Assembly: GCF_900176345.1 (NCBI RefSeq)
Contig: NZ_FWXU01000015.1
Span: forward strand, 62,001-126,000
Length of the DNA: 64,000 nucleotides
DNA from: Rhizobium sp. RU36D
Lineage (GTDB): Bacteria > Pseudomonadota > Alphaproteobacteria > Rhizobiales > Rhizobiaceae
Direction: 5' to 3'
The notes under the pieces are model-generated. The model was not told the origin of the DNA. It was given only the letters and a program-made list of their open reading frames with translations, and did not search any database. Within the stretch, counting starts at the first letter, position 1; every line of letters begins with the position of its first letter. Made by a program: the position numbers and the translations under genes. Below, one piece after another: positions 7,916 to 14,684 of this stretch.

Positions 7916-8254
7916 ATGGCAAGCACGGCCGGCATCAAAGTCGAAGACATCAACGACTCCAAGGCGACCGCAGCCGATGTGCAGCAGCAGTTGGAAAAAC
8001 TCAGCCAGGACATCAGCGAATTGACCAAGATCGTCGCAGCCTTTGGCAATGCAAAGGTCAAGGAAGCTGGCGATCGGGCAACGATGGTGGGTGCCGACGT
8101 TGCGGAGCGGTCGGCGCAGGCGATTGAAGCGACCCGCTCAAGCCTGGCGTCGATGGAGCAGGATTTGGAGGCGCAGATCCGCAGCCGTCCCCTGCAGGCC
8201 ATCGGTATCGCTGCCGGCATTGGTTTTATCGCTGCCCTCCTGACGCGGCGCTGA
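7916..8254 (+). CDS. DUF883 (ElaB/YqjD-like) membrane-anchored protein
   Basis: A 112-residue protein with an alpha-helical, probably coiled-coil body (residues about 15-85, DVQQQLEKLSQDISELTKIV) and one C-terminal membrane helix (PLQAIGIAAGIGFIAALL) ending in two arginines. This is the layout of ElaB/YqjD family proteins, which sit in the inner membrane and in E. coli bind ribosomes in stationary phase. An EcfG promoter lies upstream, and the next gene starts 6 bases after its stop, so the pair is a stress-induced operon. The cellular role in rhizobia is unknown. Confidence 0.85.
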   Translation: MASTAGIKVEDINDSKATAADVQQQLEKLSQDISELTKIVAAFGNAKVKEAGDRATMVGADVAERSAQAIEATRSSLASMEQDLEAQIRSRPLQAIGIAAGIGFIAALLTRR

Positions 8255-8260
8255 TTCACC

Positions 8261-8722
8261 ATGCTTCAGCTTTTCGAGCGACTTGCAATGACTGCGATGG
8301 GCGGGGTGCTGCCCACGCCTGCGGCAATCAAGCGGTCCATTGTCGGTTATTTCGTCATCGGCCTGTTGCTTCTGACTGCCTATGTGGCGTTGGTGGTCGG
8401 CCTATGCCTTTATGTAGCGCGGGAGGAAGGTCCCATAACGGCAGCGTTTCTGGTCGCTGCGCTGGCGGTTGCGTCCGCTCTCATCGCGCTTGCGATCATG
8501 GGCTATCTGGACAGGCGGGCGCGGATGCAGGCCTTGATCCTGCGGCAGCAGGCGCTGTCGATGCAGGGTGCGATGGCGCCTTTCCAGGGACAACTGATGG
8601 GTGCGCTTCATCCCCTGCTTCCGGTGATGATCCGGCAAAGTCCGATTGCGAGCACTGTGGTCGTCGCGTGCCTGGCTTATGCGCTTGCAAAATCGAAGGG
8701 TGTGGGTCGCAGTTCGAAATAA
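8261..8722 (+). CDS. Phage holin-like (actinobacterial holin family type) membrane protein
   Basis: A 153-residue protein with two closely spaced hydrophobic helices (about 29-52 and 58-80) and a third hydrophobic segment near 128-143. It resembles the small 'phage holin family' proteins that commonly follow DUF883 genes in Proteobacteria; despite the name these are not phage genes. It is cotranscribed with the DUF883 gene from the EcfG promoter. Its function, perhaps membrane protection under stress, is inferred only from this company. Confidence 0.65.
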   Translation: MLQLFERLAMTAMGGVLPTPAAIKRSIVGYFVIGLLLLTAYVALVVGLCLYVAREEGPITAAFLVAALAVASALIALAIMGYLDRRARMQALILRQQALSMQGAMAPFQGQLMGALHPLLPVMIRQSPIASTVVVACLAYALAKSKGVGRSSK

Positions 8723-8740
8723 GGAAAACCTTGACGCGAT

Positions 8741-8932
8741 CTACTTTTTTGACAGCTCGCGTTCGGCCTCGTCCAGGCGCTGCAACAAATCGAGAAGGTG
8801 GTCCGGCGTCCCTTCTTCCACGATCGCGTCGTAATAGGTGCGAAGTTTCGTGCCGATTAGTGTATTGGCATTGTTGCGGCGGGAGCCTGAAGATTTTCGA
8901 GCTTTCTTCTCGCCAGAATTTTCGTTCGTCAT
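8741..8932 (-). CDS. nepR: NepR-family anti-sigma factor, copy 1
   Basis: A 63-residue protein with the NepR core IGTKLRTYYDAIVEEGTPDHLLDLLQRLDEAE, two helices that wrap around EcfG and hold it inactive. The N terminus is basic and disordered. It is divergent from phyR and has its own EcfG promoter (8981-9005), giving negative feedback. A second NepR is encoded at 13265 in the operon with ecfG. The linker between the two core helices (VEEGTPDHL) differs from copy 2 (QNEEIPDRL), so the copies need not bind PhyR and EcfG equally. Confidence 0.88.
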   Translation of the reverse strand: MTNENSGEKKARKSSGSRRNNANTLIGTKLRTYYDAIVEEGTPDHLLDLLQRLDEAERELSKK

Positions 8933-8980
8933 ATTCCTGCTTCCCAGCCGATCGCGCTATTGACTATTTAGTACACTGGG

Positions 8981-9005
8981 AACGAAGATCGAAAAAAAAT
9001 GTTCC
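8981..9005 (-). promoter_or_regulatory. EcfG-type promoter for nepR copy 1
   Basis: On the minus strand GGAAC (9001-9005), 16 bases, then CGTT (8981-8984). It is placed back to back with the phyR promoter; the two -35 elements are only 8 bases apart. Confidence 0.85.
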
Positions 9006-9013
9006 TCACCAGT

Positions 9014-9038
9014 GGAACTTTTTTTGCAGGCCGACGTT
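9014..9038 (+). promoter_or_regulatory. EcfG-type promoter for phyR
   Basis: GGAAC (9014-9018), 16 bases including a T7 run, then CGTT (9035-9038), 41 bp before the phyR start. Divergent from the nepR promoter, so the stress sigma factor drives both its activator arm and its brake. Confidence 0.88.
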
Positions 9039-9079
9039 AAGAGGGTTGTTTGCAGCTCTCTGCCAATTGGAGATATCGT

Positions 9080-9874
9080 ATGTCTATTACCGCCCGCGTC
9101 GCCGTGCATATTCCCTATTTGAGGCGTTATGCACGTGCCGTCACCGGCTCACAGACGTCTGGCGATGCCTATGTCGCCGCCGTGCTTGAGGCTCTTATTG
9201 CCGATCTGTCGGTATTTCCGCAAACCAGCGACGACCGGGTGGCACTGTACAAGCTGTTCGTGACCATCTTCGACTCGACCAATATCGAGATCCGGCCGTC
9301 GTCTTCGCCTTTTGCGTGGGAAAAACGAGCAGCTGCCAATCTTGCAGCGGTACCGACAAGAGCGCGTCATGCTTTCCTCCTCACTTCGGTCGAAGGCTTC
9401 AGCCGCGACGAAGCGGCCGAAATCCTCGGTGTGGACGAGAAGGGCTTCATGCAACTTTTCAACGAAGCTTCCGTCGAAATCTCGAGGCAGGTCGCAACCG
9501 ACATCATGATCATCGAAGACGAGCCGCTGATCGCGCTCGACATCGAGCAGATGGTGGAAGAGCTCGGCCATAGCGTGACCGGAATTGCGCGCACCCATAG
9601 CGAGGCGATGGCACTCTACAAGCGGACCAATCCGAAGATGATTCTTGCCGACATCCAGCTTGCGGATGGAAGCTCGGGCATCGACGCCGTCAACGATATC
9701 CTCAAGTCGGATTCCGTTCCGGTTATCTTCATAACGGCCTTCCCCGAAAGGCTGTTGACCGGTGAACGACCTGAGCCGGCCTTCCTTGTCACCAAGCCGT
9801 TCAATCCCGACATGGTGAAAGCCTTGATCAGCCAGGCGCTGTTCTTCAACGAAGGCGTTTTGGAAAAGGCGTAA
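9080..9874 (+). CDS. phyR: PhyR, anti-anti-sigma response regulator of the general stress response
   Basis: A 264-residue protein with an N-terminal sigma-factor-like domain (about 1-140; HIPYLRRYARAVTGSQTSGDAYV, GFSRDEAAEILGVDEKGFMQL) and a C-terminal receiver (about 141-262). The receiver has acidic residues Glu146/Asp147, phospho-acceptor Asp191 (MILADIQL) and Lys239 (TKPF), and the FITAFPERLLTG segment of the FAT-GUY type. When phosphorylated, PhyR binds NepR in place of EcfG and releases the sigma factor. The start at 9080 follows GGAG; ten further residues upstream are in frame but have no ribosome site. It is preceded by an EcfG promoter and flanked by two HWE kinase genes. Confidence 0.95.
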   Translation: MSITARVAVHIPYLRRYARAVTGSQTSGDAYVAAVLEALIADLSVFPQTSDDRVALYKLFVTIFDSTNIEIRPSSSPFAWEKRAAANLAAVPTRARHAFLLTSVEGFSRDEAAEILGVDEKGFMQLFNEASVEISRQVATDIMIIEDEPLIALDIEQMVEELGHSVTGIARTHSEAMALYKRTNPKMILADIQLADGSSGIDAVNDILKSDSVPVIFITAFPERLLTGERPEPAFLVTKPFNPDMVKALISQALFFNEGVLEKA

Positions 9875-9927
9875 GTCGTTTCAAACGTGCCGGAGTCCAT
9901 TGCATCAAGTATTGCATTCTCGGTTTC

Positions 9928-9947
9928 ACCCGGCCGGAAGGCCGGGT
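9928..9947 (+). terminator. Stem-loop downstream of phyR
   Basis: Perfect 8-base arms ACCCGGCC and GGCCGGGT with a GGAA loop, 54 bp after the phyR stop. No T run follows, so termination may be partial or Rho-assisted. Confidence 0.45.
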
Positions 9948-10071
9948 AAGCCGTCGTGAATATTGATCTGGCATGGCTGAAAATATTTTAGCTGGTTCGA
10001 TCGCCCTTGCGACGACGGTGTTTGTGCACAAATAGTGACAATGGGGTCGTCCGGTCGGCGGAGTTGAGACA

Positions 10072-11067
10072 TTGGTACACAGGCTGACATGGTTTAGGTC
10101 TCAGGGCGGGGACGCGCAATTGCGCGAATTTTTCATATCCGCCTTGCTTGACGTCGGCGTCAGCCTGACCCTTCAGAGCGCGAAGGGAGACTACATCTGC
10201 ATCACCACCCTGCCGCCGCGTTGGTCGCTTCCACAAGATGGCGAACTCACCGACACGTTGATCTTCGGCGAGGAGGTTGGCCAGCGGCTGATGACGCTGA
10301 AGGAAAGCCTGCGTGCGCCCGGCGACAAGGCAGAAATCGAGGTCCTGGTCCCGGACGATTGCGCCTTCGATTTTCGCTGCAGCATGATTCAGATGACCGA
10401 TGGCGCGACCTATCTGATGACGACGGTGATAGACCGGACGGAGGAGCGTCGACGCGAGCGATTGCTGCGCGCCCTATTGCGAGAGGTGAGCCACCGATCG
10501 AAGAACCTGCTGGCAATCATCCAGAGCATCGCCTTCCAGACCGCGCGTTACTCCGGGACCTTGGAAGGCTTCCTCAACAAATTTCGCGGACGACTGCATT
10601 CGCTGTCGCAGTCGCAAGATCTCATCACCGATTCCAGCTGGCGAGGGGCCTATTTTAAAGACCTGCTGACCCAGCAGGTCGAAAAGTACGTGCCCGAAAA
10701 CCGAGGTCTCGTGCATTTTTCTGGCGAAAACGTGTTGTTGTCGCCAAATGCGTCGTTGCATATCGGGCTGGCCCTGCATGAACTGGCGGTCAACGCGGTG
10801 AGCCATGGTAGCTTCTTGCGCCAGCATTCGGCGATCGAAGTGAGTTGTCGTCGGTCGGTGGCGGCCGAGGGAGAGATGATCACAGTCACGTGGAACGAGC
10901 CGTTCAGTGCGAAGCCGGAGCCGGAGACGGAAGCGGCGAAGCCTAAATTTGGCAGCACTGTTCTTGAGCGGGTTGTTCCCGCCTCGGTCAACGGCCGCGC
11001 GAGCCTGGAATTTCACGGCGGCCGGCTGGTTTATGAACTGGTATTCCCAGTCGAAGCGGCGGACTGA
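10072..11067 (+). CDS. Cytoplasmic HWE-type sensor histidine kinase near phyR
   Basis: A 331-residue soluble kinase. Residues about 10-125 form a PAS-like sensor (LLDVGVSLTLQSAKGDYICI... YLMTTVIDRTEERRRE). The phospho-acceptor is His141 in REVSHRSKNLLAIIQ, the classic HWE/HisKA_2 motif, followed by an ATPase domain with LALHELAVNAVSHG and FGSTVLERVVP. No membrane segment is present, unlike the kinase at 6032. It follows phyR in the same direction about 200 bp downstream, with a TTG start behind GGAG. PhyR is the obvious phosphorylation partner (inference from family and location). Confidence 0.85.
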   Translation: MVHRLTWFRSQGGDAQLREFFISALLDVGVSLTLQSAKGDYICITTLPPRWSLPQDGELTDTLIFGEEVGQRLMTLKESLRAPGDKAEIEVLVPDDCAFDFRCSMIQMTDGATYLMTTVIDRTEERRRERLLRALLREVSHRSKNLLAIIQSIAFQTARYSGTLEGFLNKFRGRLHSLSQSQDLITDSSWRGAYFKDLLTQQVEKYVPENRGLVHFSGENVLLSPNASLHIGLALHELAVNAVSHGSFLRQHSAIEVSCRRSVAAEGEMITVTWNEPFSAKPEPETEAAKPKFGSTVLERVVPASVNGRASLEFHGGRLVYELVFPVEAAD

Positions 11068-11082
11068 CAGTCAGTAGCGGCC

Positions 11083-11107
11083 GGAACAAAATCTCCGTGC
11101 CGTCGTT
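11083..11107 (+). promoter_or_regulatory. EcfG-type promoter for the zinc metallopeptidase gene
   Basis: GGAAC (11083-11087), 16 bases, then CGTT (11104-11107), 77 bp before the chosen start of the next gene. Confidence 0.8.
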
Positions 11108-11184
11108 CATTGCGCATTCCCAACATCAGTGTCTGCCGACGTCGTCGGTGGCATTCTTTCTCTTTTTCATGGAGACACGCGATC

Positions 11185-12267
11185 ATGCGCCTCTTTACCT
11201 GTTCGGGTTGCGCCAACACTGTGCATTTCGACAATACGGCCTGTGTCACCTGCCACCGGCGGCTTGGGTTTCGGCCTGACCATCTGGACATGGTGGCGCT
11301 GGAGCCCGAGGACGACCATTGGGTCGCTGTCGAGCGTGGGCTTAATCATTTGGTTGTGTTGTGCGCCAATGCCGAGCATGACGCCTGCAACTGGCTGGTG
11401 GCGGAGGGTGACCCGAATACTTTTTGTCTGGCGTGTCGCCACAACCTGACCATTCCGAACCTCGATAATCCCGACAACGTGGACAATTGGCGGCGCATTG
11501 AGGCGGCCAAGCGCCATCTGTTTTATTCGCTGATCCGGTTCCGGTTGCCCCTGGTAACGCGGGTGGACGATCCGGAGGGCGGCCTCGGTTTCGATTTTCT
11601 GTCAGATGATGCAACGCCTTCGGACAAGCCGGTGTTGACCGGGCACCTCAACGGCCTCATTACCTTGAATATTGCCGAAGGCTCCGATGCGGAGCGGGAG
11701 ACACGGCGCGTGGCTTTGGGAGAGCCGTTCCGCACGCTCGTCGGCCATTTCCGGCATGAGGTTGGCCATTTCTATTGGGATCGCCTGGTGCGGGACGCGG
11801 GTCTCGCCGATCGCTGCCGCGAAATCTTCGGTGATGATCGCGAAGACTATGGGCAGGCGCTGCAGAACTACTATGAAAACGGCCCAGTCCCCGGCTGGGA
11901 ACAGGCCTTCATCAGTGCCTATGCATCCAGCCATGCCTGGGAGGATTTTGCCGAGACCTGGGCCCACTACTTCCACATTGTGGACGCTCTGGAGACTGCG
12001 CATGCCTATGGCCTGCGGACAGATCCCGTTACCAATGACCCGGCTTTGACGACGACGTTTGATGCCTACAAGGCGCTGAATGCGCAAGTGCTGGTGGACG
12101 CCTGGGTACCCCTGACCCTGGCCGTCAATGGTATCAACAGAGCCATGGGCCAGCGTGATCTCTATCCTTTTGTGTTGTCAGAACCGGTCATAGCCAAGCT
12201 GCAGTTCATCCACGAGCTCATCCATCCCGTGGCTGCGCAGAGTGACGCACCGATGCCGCTGCAATAG
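11185..12267 (+). CDS. Putative zinc-binding metallopeptidase with N-terminal zinc ribbon
   Basis: A 360-residue protein. The N terminus carries a zinc-ribbon-like knuckle pair (FTCSGCAN, NTACVTCHR) with further cysteines near residues 54-77 (LCANAEHDACNWL, FCLACRHN). The peptidase signature HEVGH is in FRHEVGHFYWDRL, followed by a long helical domain with WEDFAETWAHYFH, a likely third metal-ligand region. This is the pattern of the 'putative zinc-binding metallopeptidase' family (Peptidase_Mx type), whose substrates are unknown. The start at 11185 has GGAG about 10 bases upstream; longer versions would precede the promoter's likely start site. The EcfG promoter makes it part of the stress regulon. 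Confidence 0.8.
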   Translation: MRLFTCSGCANTVHFDNTACVTCHRRLGFRPDHLDMVALEPEDDHWVAVERGLNHLVVLCANAEHDACNWLVAEGDPNTFCLACRHNLTIPNLDNPDNVDNWRRIEAAKRHLFYSLIRFRLPLVTRVDDPEGGLGFDFLSDDATPSDKPVLTGHLNGLITLNIAEGSDAERETRRVALGEPFRTLVGHFRHEVGHFYWDRLVRDAGLADRCREIFGDDREDYGQALQNYYENGPVPGWEQAFISAYASSHAWEDFAETWAHYFHIVDALETAHAYGLRTDPVTNDPALTTTFDAYKALNAQVLVDAWVPLTLAVNGINRAMGQRDLYPFVLSEPVIAKLQFIHELIHPVAAQSDAPMPLQ

Positions 12268-12275
12268 CGTTAACG

Positions 12276-12300
12276 GGAACTTTGTTTACCGGGCAGCGTT
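12276..12300 (+). promoter_or_regulatory. EcfG-type promoter for the small two-gene stress unit
   Basis: GGAAC (12276-12280), 16 bases, then CGTT (12297-12300), ending 26 bp before the ATG at 12327. It shows that the shorter reading of the next gene is right. Confidence 0.85.
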
Positions 12301-12326
12301 CATCTTTCGTTAAAGGAGAGCGAAAG

Positions 12327-12644
12327 ATGGACAGTTTTGCAGCCCTGATGGTGATTATCGCCTGCCATGCAGATGGATCAGGCTGCATCAACGAACCCCT
12401 CTCTGTCGCCTCCTATAAATCGCCTTCCGAATGCCAAAGGGCCATGCCCAAGGAAGTTCAGAAGGCGAAGCAATTTGCACAGTTTGTCTACGGAGATTGC
12501 ATTCCGGTGGACCCTGCTCTTCTTGCAGGAAAGCCGGAGATCCGTCGGTCGATCGATCCGCAAAAGCTCGCAGGCGCATTGACTGAGAGGCCAGCGCGCG
12601 AAACCGCCTTTGCTTCGCCTCGTGGCGATGTCGCGAGCCGGTGA
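12327..12644 (+). CDS. Small cysteine-containing protein of the stress regulon, function unknown
   Basis: A 105-residue protein I do not recognise. The first 12 residues are hydrophobic (MDSFAALMVIIA), then come four cysteines (13, 20, 36, 58) in a region like those of short periplasmic or disulfide-containing proteins; the C-terminal third is polar and probably disordered. The start is set by AAAGGAGAG just upstream and by the EcfG promoter at 12276-12300; upstream in-frame codons would lie inside the promoter. The next gene starts 14 bases after its stop. If exported, the four cysteines could form two disulfides. Confidence 0.7.
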   Translation: MDSFAALMVIIACHADGSGCINEPLSVASYKSPSECQRAMPKEVQKAKQFAQFVYGDCIPVDPALLAGKPEIRRSIDPQKLAGALTERPARETAFASPRGDVASR

Positions 12645-12658
12645 CAGGAGGGGTGATC

Positions 12659-12829
12659 ATGGATGTGACAGAAGCAGAAAATCTGACTCGGGATTTTGCG
12701 AAGTATTCGGTCCGCCGCCAGTCGCTGCAGGCGTCCAGCGGCGCAGCCTCGGGTTCGTCGCTGTTGTGGATCGCTTCCGCCCTGCTGGGGGCTATTCTTG
12801 TCGGCAGTCTGGTGCTGGCCTTCGCCTAG
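12659..12829 (+). CDS. 56-residue single-pass membrane protein, function unknown
   Basis: A polar, slightly charged N-terminal half (MDVTEAENLTRDFAKYSVRRQ) is followed by a serine/alanine linker and one C-terminal membrane helix (SSLLWIASALLGAILVGSLVLAFA). The ribosome site GGAGGGG lies directly upstream. It is the second gene of the EcfG-driven unit that starts at 12327 and is followed by a strong bidirectional terminator. No family is recognised. Confidence 0.65.
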   Translation: MDVTEAENLTRDFAKYSVRRQSLQASSGAASGSSLLWIASALLGAILVGSLVLAFA

Positions 12830-12877
12830 GGAAGTGGAAGCCCAAGCGCTCTGCTATTTTCGTCCGCTGAAAACACA

Positions 12878-12903
12878 AATAAGCCCGGGGGTCCGGGCTT
12901 ATT
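12878..12903. terminator. Bidirectional Rho-independent terminator
   Basis: Perfect 11-base arms AATAAGCCCGG and CCGGGCTTATT around GGGT. The A/T-rich arm ends serve as T tracts in both directions, so it ends the rightward small-gene unit and the leftward DUF1328 gene. Confidence 0.85.
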
Positions 12904-12925
12904 CGTTGCATGACGGTCAACGTGT

Positions 12926-13090
12926 TTAGGCGCGGCGGATCAAGCGGCTTGCCAGGGAGACCAGGAACAGCACAATGAAGATCATGAAAAGGATCTTGGC
13001 GATACCGGCCGATGCGCCAGCAATACCACCAAATCCAAGAACGCCTGCGACCAGAGCGACGACCAGGAATACCAGGGAATAATACAGCAT
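12926..13090 (-). CDS. DUF1328 family small membrane protein
   Basis: A 54-residue hydrophobic protein starting [22 protein letters not shown] and ending [10 protein letters not shown]. It has two membrane helices joined by a glycine/alanine turn ([14 protein letters not shown]), the layout of DUF1328/YtjA proteins. The ribosome site AAGGAG lies 7 bases before the ATG. An EcfG promoter is 29-54 bp upstream. DUF1328 genes are regular members of alphaproteobacterial general stress regulons, but the molecular role is unknown. Confidence 0.9.
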   Translation of the reverse strand: MLYYSLVFLVVALVAGVLGFGGIAGASAGIAKILFMIFIVLFLVSLASRLIRRA

Positions 13091-13118
13091 GTCACTTCTC
13101 CTTGTTGAATGGCTCGGT

Positions 13119-13144
13119 AACGCAGAAGTGTTCGTGGAAGTTCC
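13119..13144 (-). promoter_or_regulatory. EcfG-type promoter for the DUF1328 gene
   Basis: On the minus strand GGAAC (13140-13144), 17 bases, then CGTT (13119-13122). This is the only one of the eight sites with a 17-base spacer. Confidence 0.75.
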
Positions 13145-13218
13145 TGCCGGTCACCGTGCCAATGCAGAAAATTCATGGCGGCCATGCAGCGGTGGGGTGC
13201 TCAAAATCAAATCTCGCC

Positions 13219-13243
13219 GGAACTTTCTACAAAGCCGTCCGTT
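13219..13243 (+). promoter_or_regulatory. EcfG-type promoter for nepR2-ecfG (autoregulation)
   Basis: GGAAC (13219-13223), 16 bases, then CGTT (13240-13243), about 22 bp before the first possible nepR start. The sigma factor thus drives its own operon. Confidence 0.85.
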
Positions 13244-13264
13244 GTTGGTGCACGCAAACGAAAC

Positions 13265-13528
13265 ATGTGGAACCTGATGACCCAATTCAACGAGTCCATG
13301 AGTATGGAGAGGACGGAAGAAAGCGTCGATGCCAATGTCGGCGCGGGCATCTCCGTTCAGCTTCGTAAATTTTACAGTTCGATCCAGAACGAAGAGATTC
13401 CGGACCGGCTGCTCACGCTTCTTGAGAAGCTGGATGAGGCGGAACGCAAAGCCGCTTCACGGTCCTCGGCCGGGCAAATGTCCGACGCATCTTCGATGGA
13501 AGCAGGGAGGGTCCGCCATGATTTCTGA
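13265..13528 (+). CDS. nepR: NepR-family anti-sigma factor, copy 2, in operon with ecfG
   Basis: An 87-residue protein (if started at 13265) whose core ISVQLRKFYSSIQNEEIPDRLLTLLEKLDEAE matches NepR, the EcfG-binding anti-sigma factor. It overlaps the ecfG start by 11 bases, the canonical nepR-ecfG arrangement, so this is probably the original copy and the gene at 8741 a paralogue. The exact start is uncertain: in-frame ATGs at 13265, 13277 and further on all lack a strong ribosome site. The C-terminal tail beyond the core (AASRSSAGQMSDASSMEAG) is longer than in copy 1. Confidence 0.85.
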   Translation: MWNLMTQFNESMSMERTEESVDANVGAGISVQLRKFYSSIQNEEIPDRLLTLLEKLDEAERKAASRSSAGQMSDASSMEAGRVRHDF

Positions 13529-14084
13529 GGATCCGGTGATCGCACGTACCTTCAAAAAGGACTTGCTCGCGGCTCTTCCCAGCCTGCGGGCTTTCGCCGT
13601 ATCCCTGACCGGCCGGCACCATGCGGCCGATGATCTGGTGCAGGACACCATCATGAAGGCCTGGGCCAAGCAGGATCATTTCGAGCCGGGCACAAACATC
13701 AAGGCCTGGCTTTTCACGATCCTTCGCAACGAATTCTATTCGCAGATGCGCAAGCATGGCCGCGAAGTGTCCGATCCCGATGGCATCTTCACCTCGCAGC
13801 TGTCAGTCCATCCCCAGCAATACGGCTCGCTGGACATGCAGGATTTCAAGCGGGCGCTTGAACAATTGCCAAGCGACCAGCGTGAAGCCATTATTCTGGT
13901 GGGTGCTTCGGGCTTTGCTTATGAAGAGGCGGCCGAGATCTGCGGCTGCGCCGTCGGCACCATCAAGAGCCGCATCAACCGCGCGCGTAACAAACTCCAG
14001 GAGTTGCTGGGTGTCACGGGCGAGGCTGACTATGGTCCGGATGCCCACAGTGCGGCCGTGACGAAGCGCGCCTTTGCCGTGTAA
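13518..14084 (+). CDS. ecfG: EcfG-type sigma factor of the general stress response
   Basis: A 188-residue ECF sigma factor. Region 2 is at about 10-80 (LPSLRAFAVSLTGRHHAADDLVQDTIMKAW; NIKAWLFTILRNEFYS), and region 4 at about 105-170 (LEQLPSDQREAIILVGASGFAYEEAAEICGCAVGTIKSRINRAR). The linker and DLVQDT segment fit the ECF15/EcfG group. GGAGG lies 7 bases before the ATG at 13518, which overlaps the end of nepR2. It recognises GGAAC-N16/17-CGTT promoters, eight of which lie between 6.0 and 13.3 kb. The partner NepR and PhyR genes are in the same window. Confidence 0.93.
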   Translation: MISEDPVIARTFKKDLLAALPSLRAFAVSLTGRHHAADDLVQDTIMKAWAKQDHFEPGTNIKAWLFTILRNEFYSQMRKHGREVSDPDGIFTSQLSVHPQQYGSLDMQDFKRALEQLPSDQREAIILVGASGFAYEEAAEICGCAVGTIKSRINRARNKLQELLGVTGEADYGPDAHSAAVTKRAFAV

Positions 14085-14187
14085 AGCAATCCGCCCAGAT
14101 CGATACATGGAACTTGGCCGGAACCTCTCTTGTTTGGGCTGACTGCATCACCGAGCAAGTCAATATATAAGACGGCCTCCCGCCCTG

Positions 14188-14571
14188 TCATTGCACGGGG
14201 CGGGCCAGAGCAATCTCATCCCGAAGTTTGGATATCACCGCTGCCACAGCATCCGGGTCAAAAGGTTTCTCAAGCAAGGGATAAGCGGCAAGGTCCGGAT
14301 AAGCCTGATGAAAATCATTGATCGTCGTTAGAAACACCGGCCGCGAGCCGGCAGCGTTTACGGCGTCGACGTGCTGTTGATTGATTTTCAACGACGAAAC
14401 TGCGTCAACCATCACGACATCGTAGCTGTTCGAACGCAGCATGGTCTGTAGGTCCGTGAGCGGGCACAGACTGACGTCGCATAGAAGTGTTTCCGTCAAA
14501 ATCCGCTCGAGATCCATCGCAATCAGATAGTGCGAATCGGCGATGAGAACCCGCATCTGGGTTTGGAGCAT
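14188..14571 (-). CDS. Single-domain response-regulator receiver protein (divergent)
   Basis: A 127-residue stand-alone receiver. The first strand MRVLIADSHYLIAMDL carries only one clear acidic residue where two are usual. The phospho-acceptor Asp in SYDVVMVDAVSS and the conserved Lys-Pro in LEKPFDPD are present, and the switch Thr lies in VFLTTIND. There is no output domain, so it would act as a phosphate sink or by protein contact. The chosen start follows GAGGATC; a longer form from 14604 has no ribosome site. It sits just after the ecfG operon and divergent to a Crp/Fnr gene; a link to the stress phosphorelay is plausible but not shown. Confidence 0.75.
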   Translation of the reverse strand: MLQTQMRVLIADSHYLIAMDLERILTETLLCDVSLCPLTDLQTMLRSNSYDVVMVDAVSSLKINQQHVDAVNAAGSRPVFLTTINDFHQAYPDLAAYPLLEKPFDPDAVAAVISKLRDEIALARPVQ

Positions 14572-14631
14572 TGATTGATCCTCGTTAGGCGCCTTTCTTT
14601 TCATGGGCTGGAAAATGCGTCATTTAAAAAA

Positions 14632-14654
14632 GACATGACGTGCGCAATCATGTC
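14632..14654. promoter_or_regulatory. Inverted repeat upstream of the Crp/Fnr gene
   Basis: Perfect arms GACATGA and TCATGTC are separated by nine bases and lie 31-53 bp before the crp-like start, between two divergent genes. This is the size and symmetry of an operator for a dimeric regulator. Autoregulation by the adjacent Crp/Fnr protein is the simplest reading (inference). Confidence 0.45.
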
Positions 14655-14684
14655 ATCTCTGCTGGGACATATACGGGGGTCATC

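Noticed and set aside
8261..8722. Holin-like gene as evidence for a prophage
   Set aside because: It is coupled to DUF883 behind a stress promoter, and no phage genes are nearby.
14109..14135. GGAAC motifs after ecfG as further EcfG promoters
   Set aside because: Neither of the two GGAAC copies has CGTT at 16-17 bases, and no gene starts downstream.
14178..14204. CCCGCCC/GGGCGGG stem as terminator between ecfG and the receiver gene
   Set aside because: The arms overlap the receiver stop region and there is a long loop with no clear T run; too weak to list.
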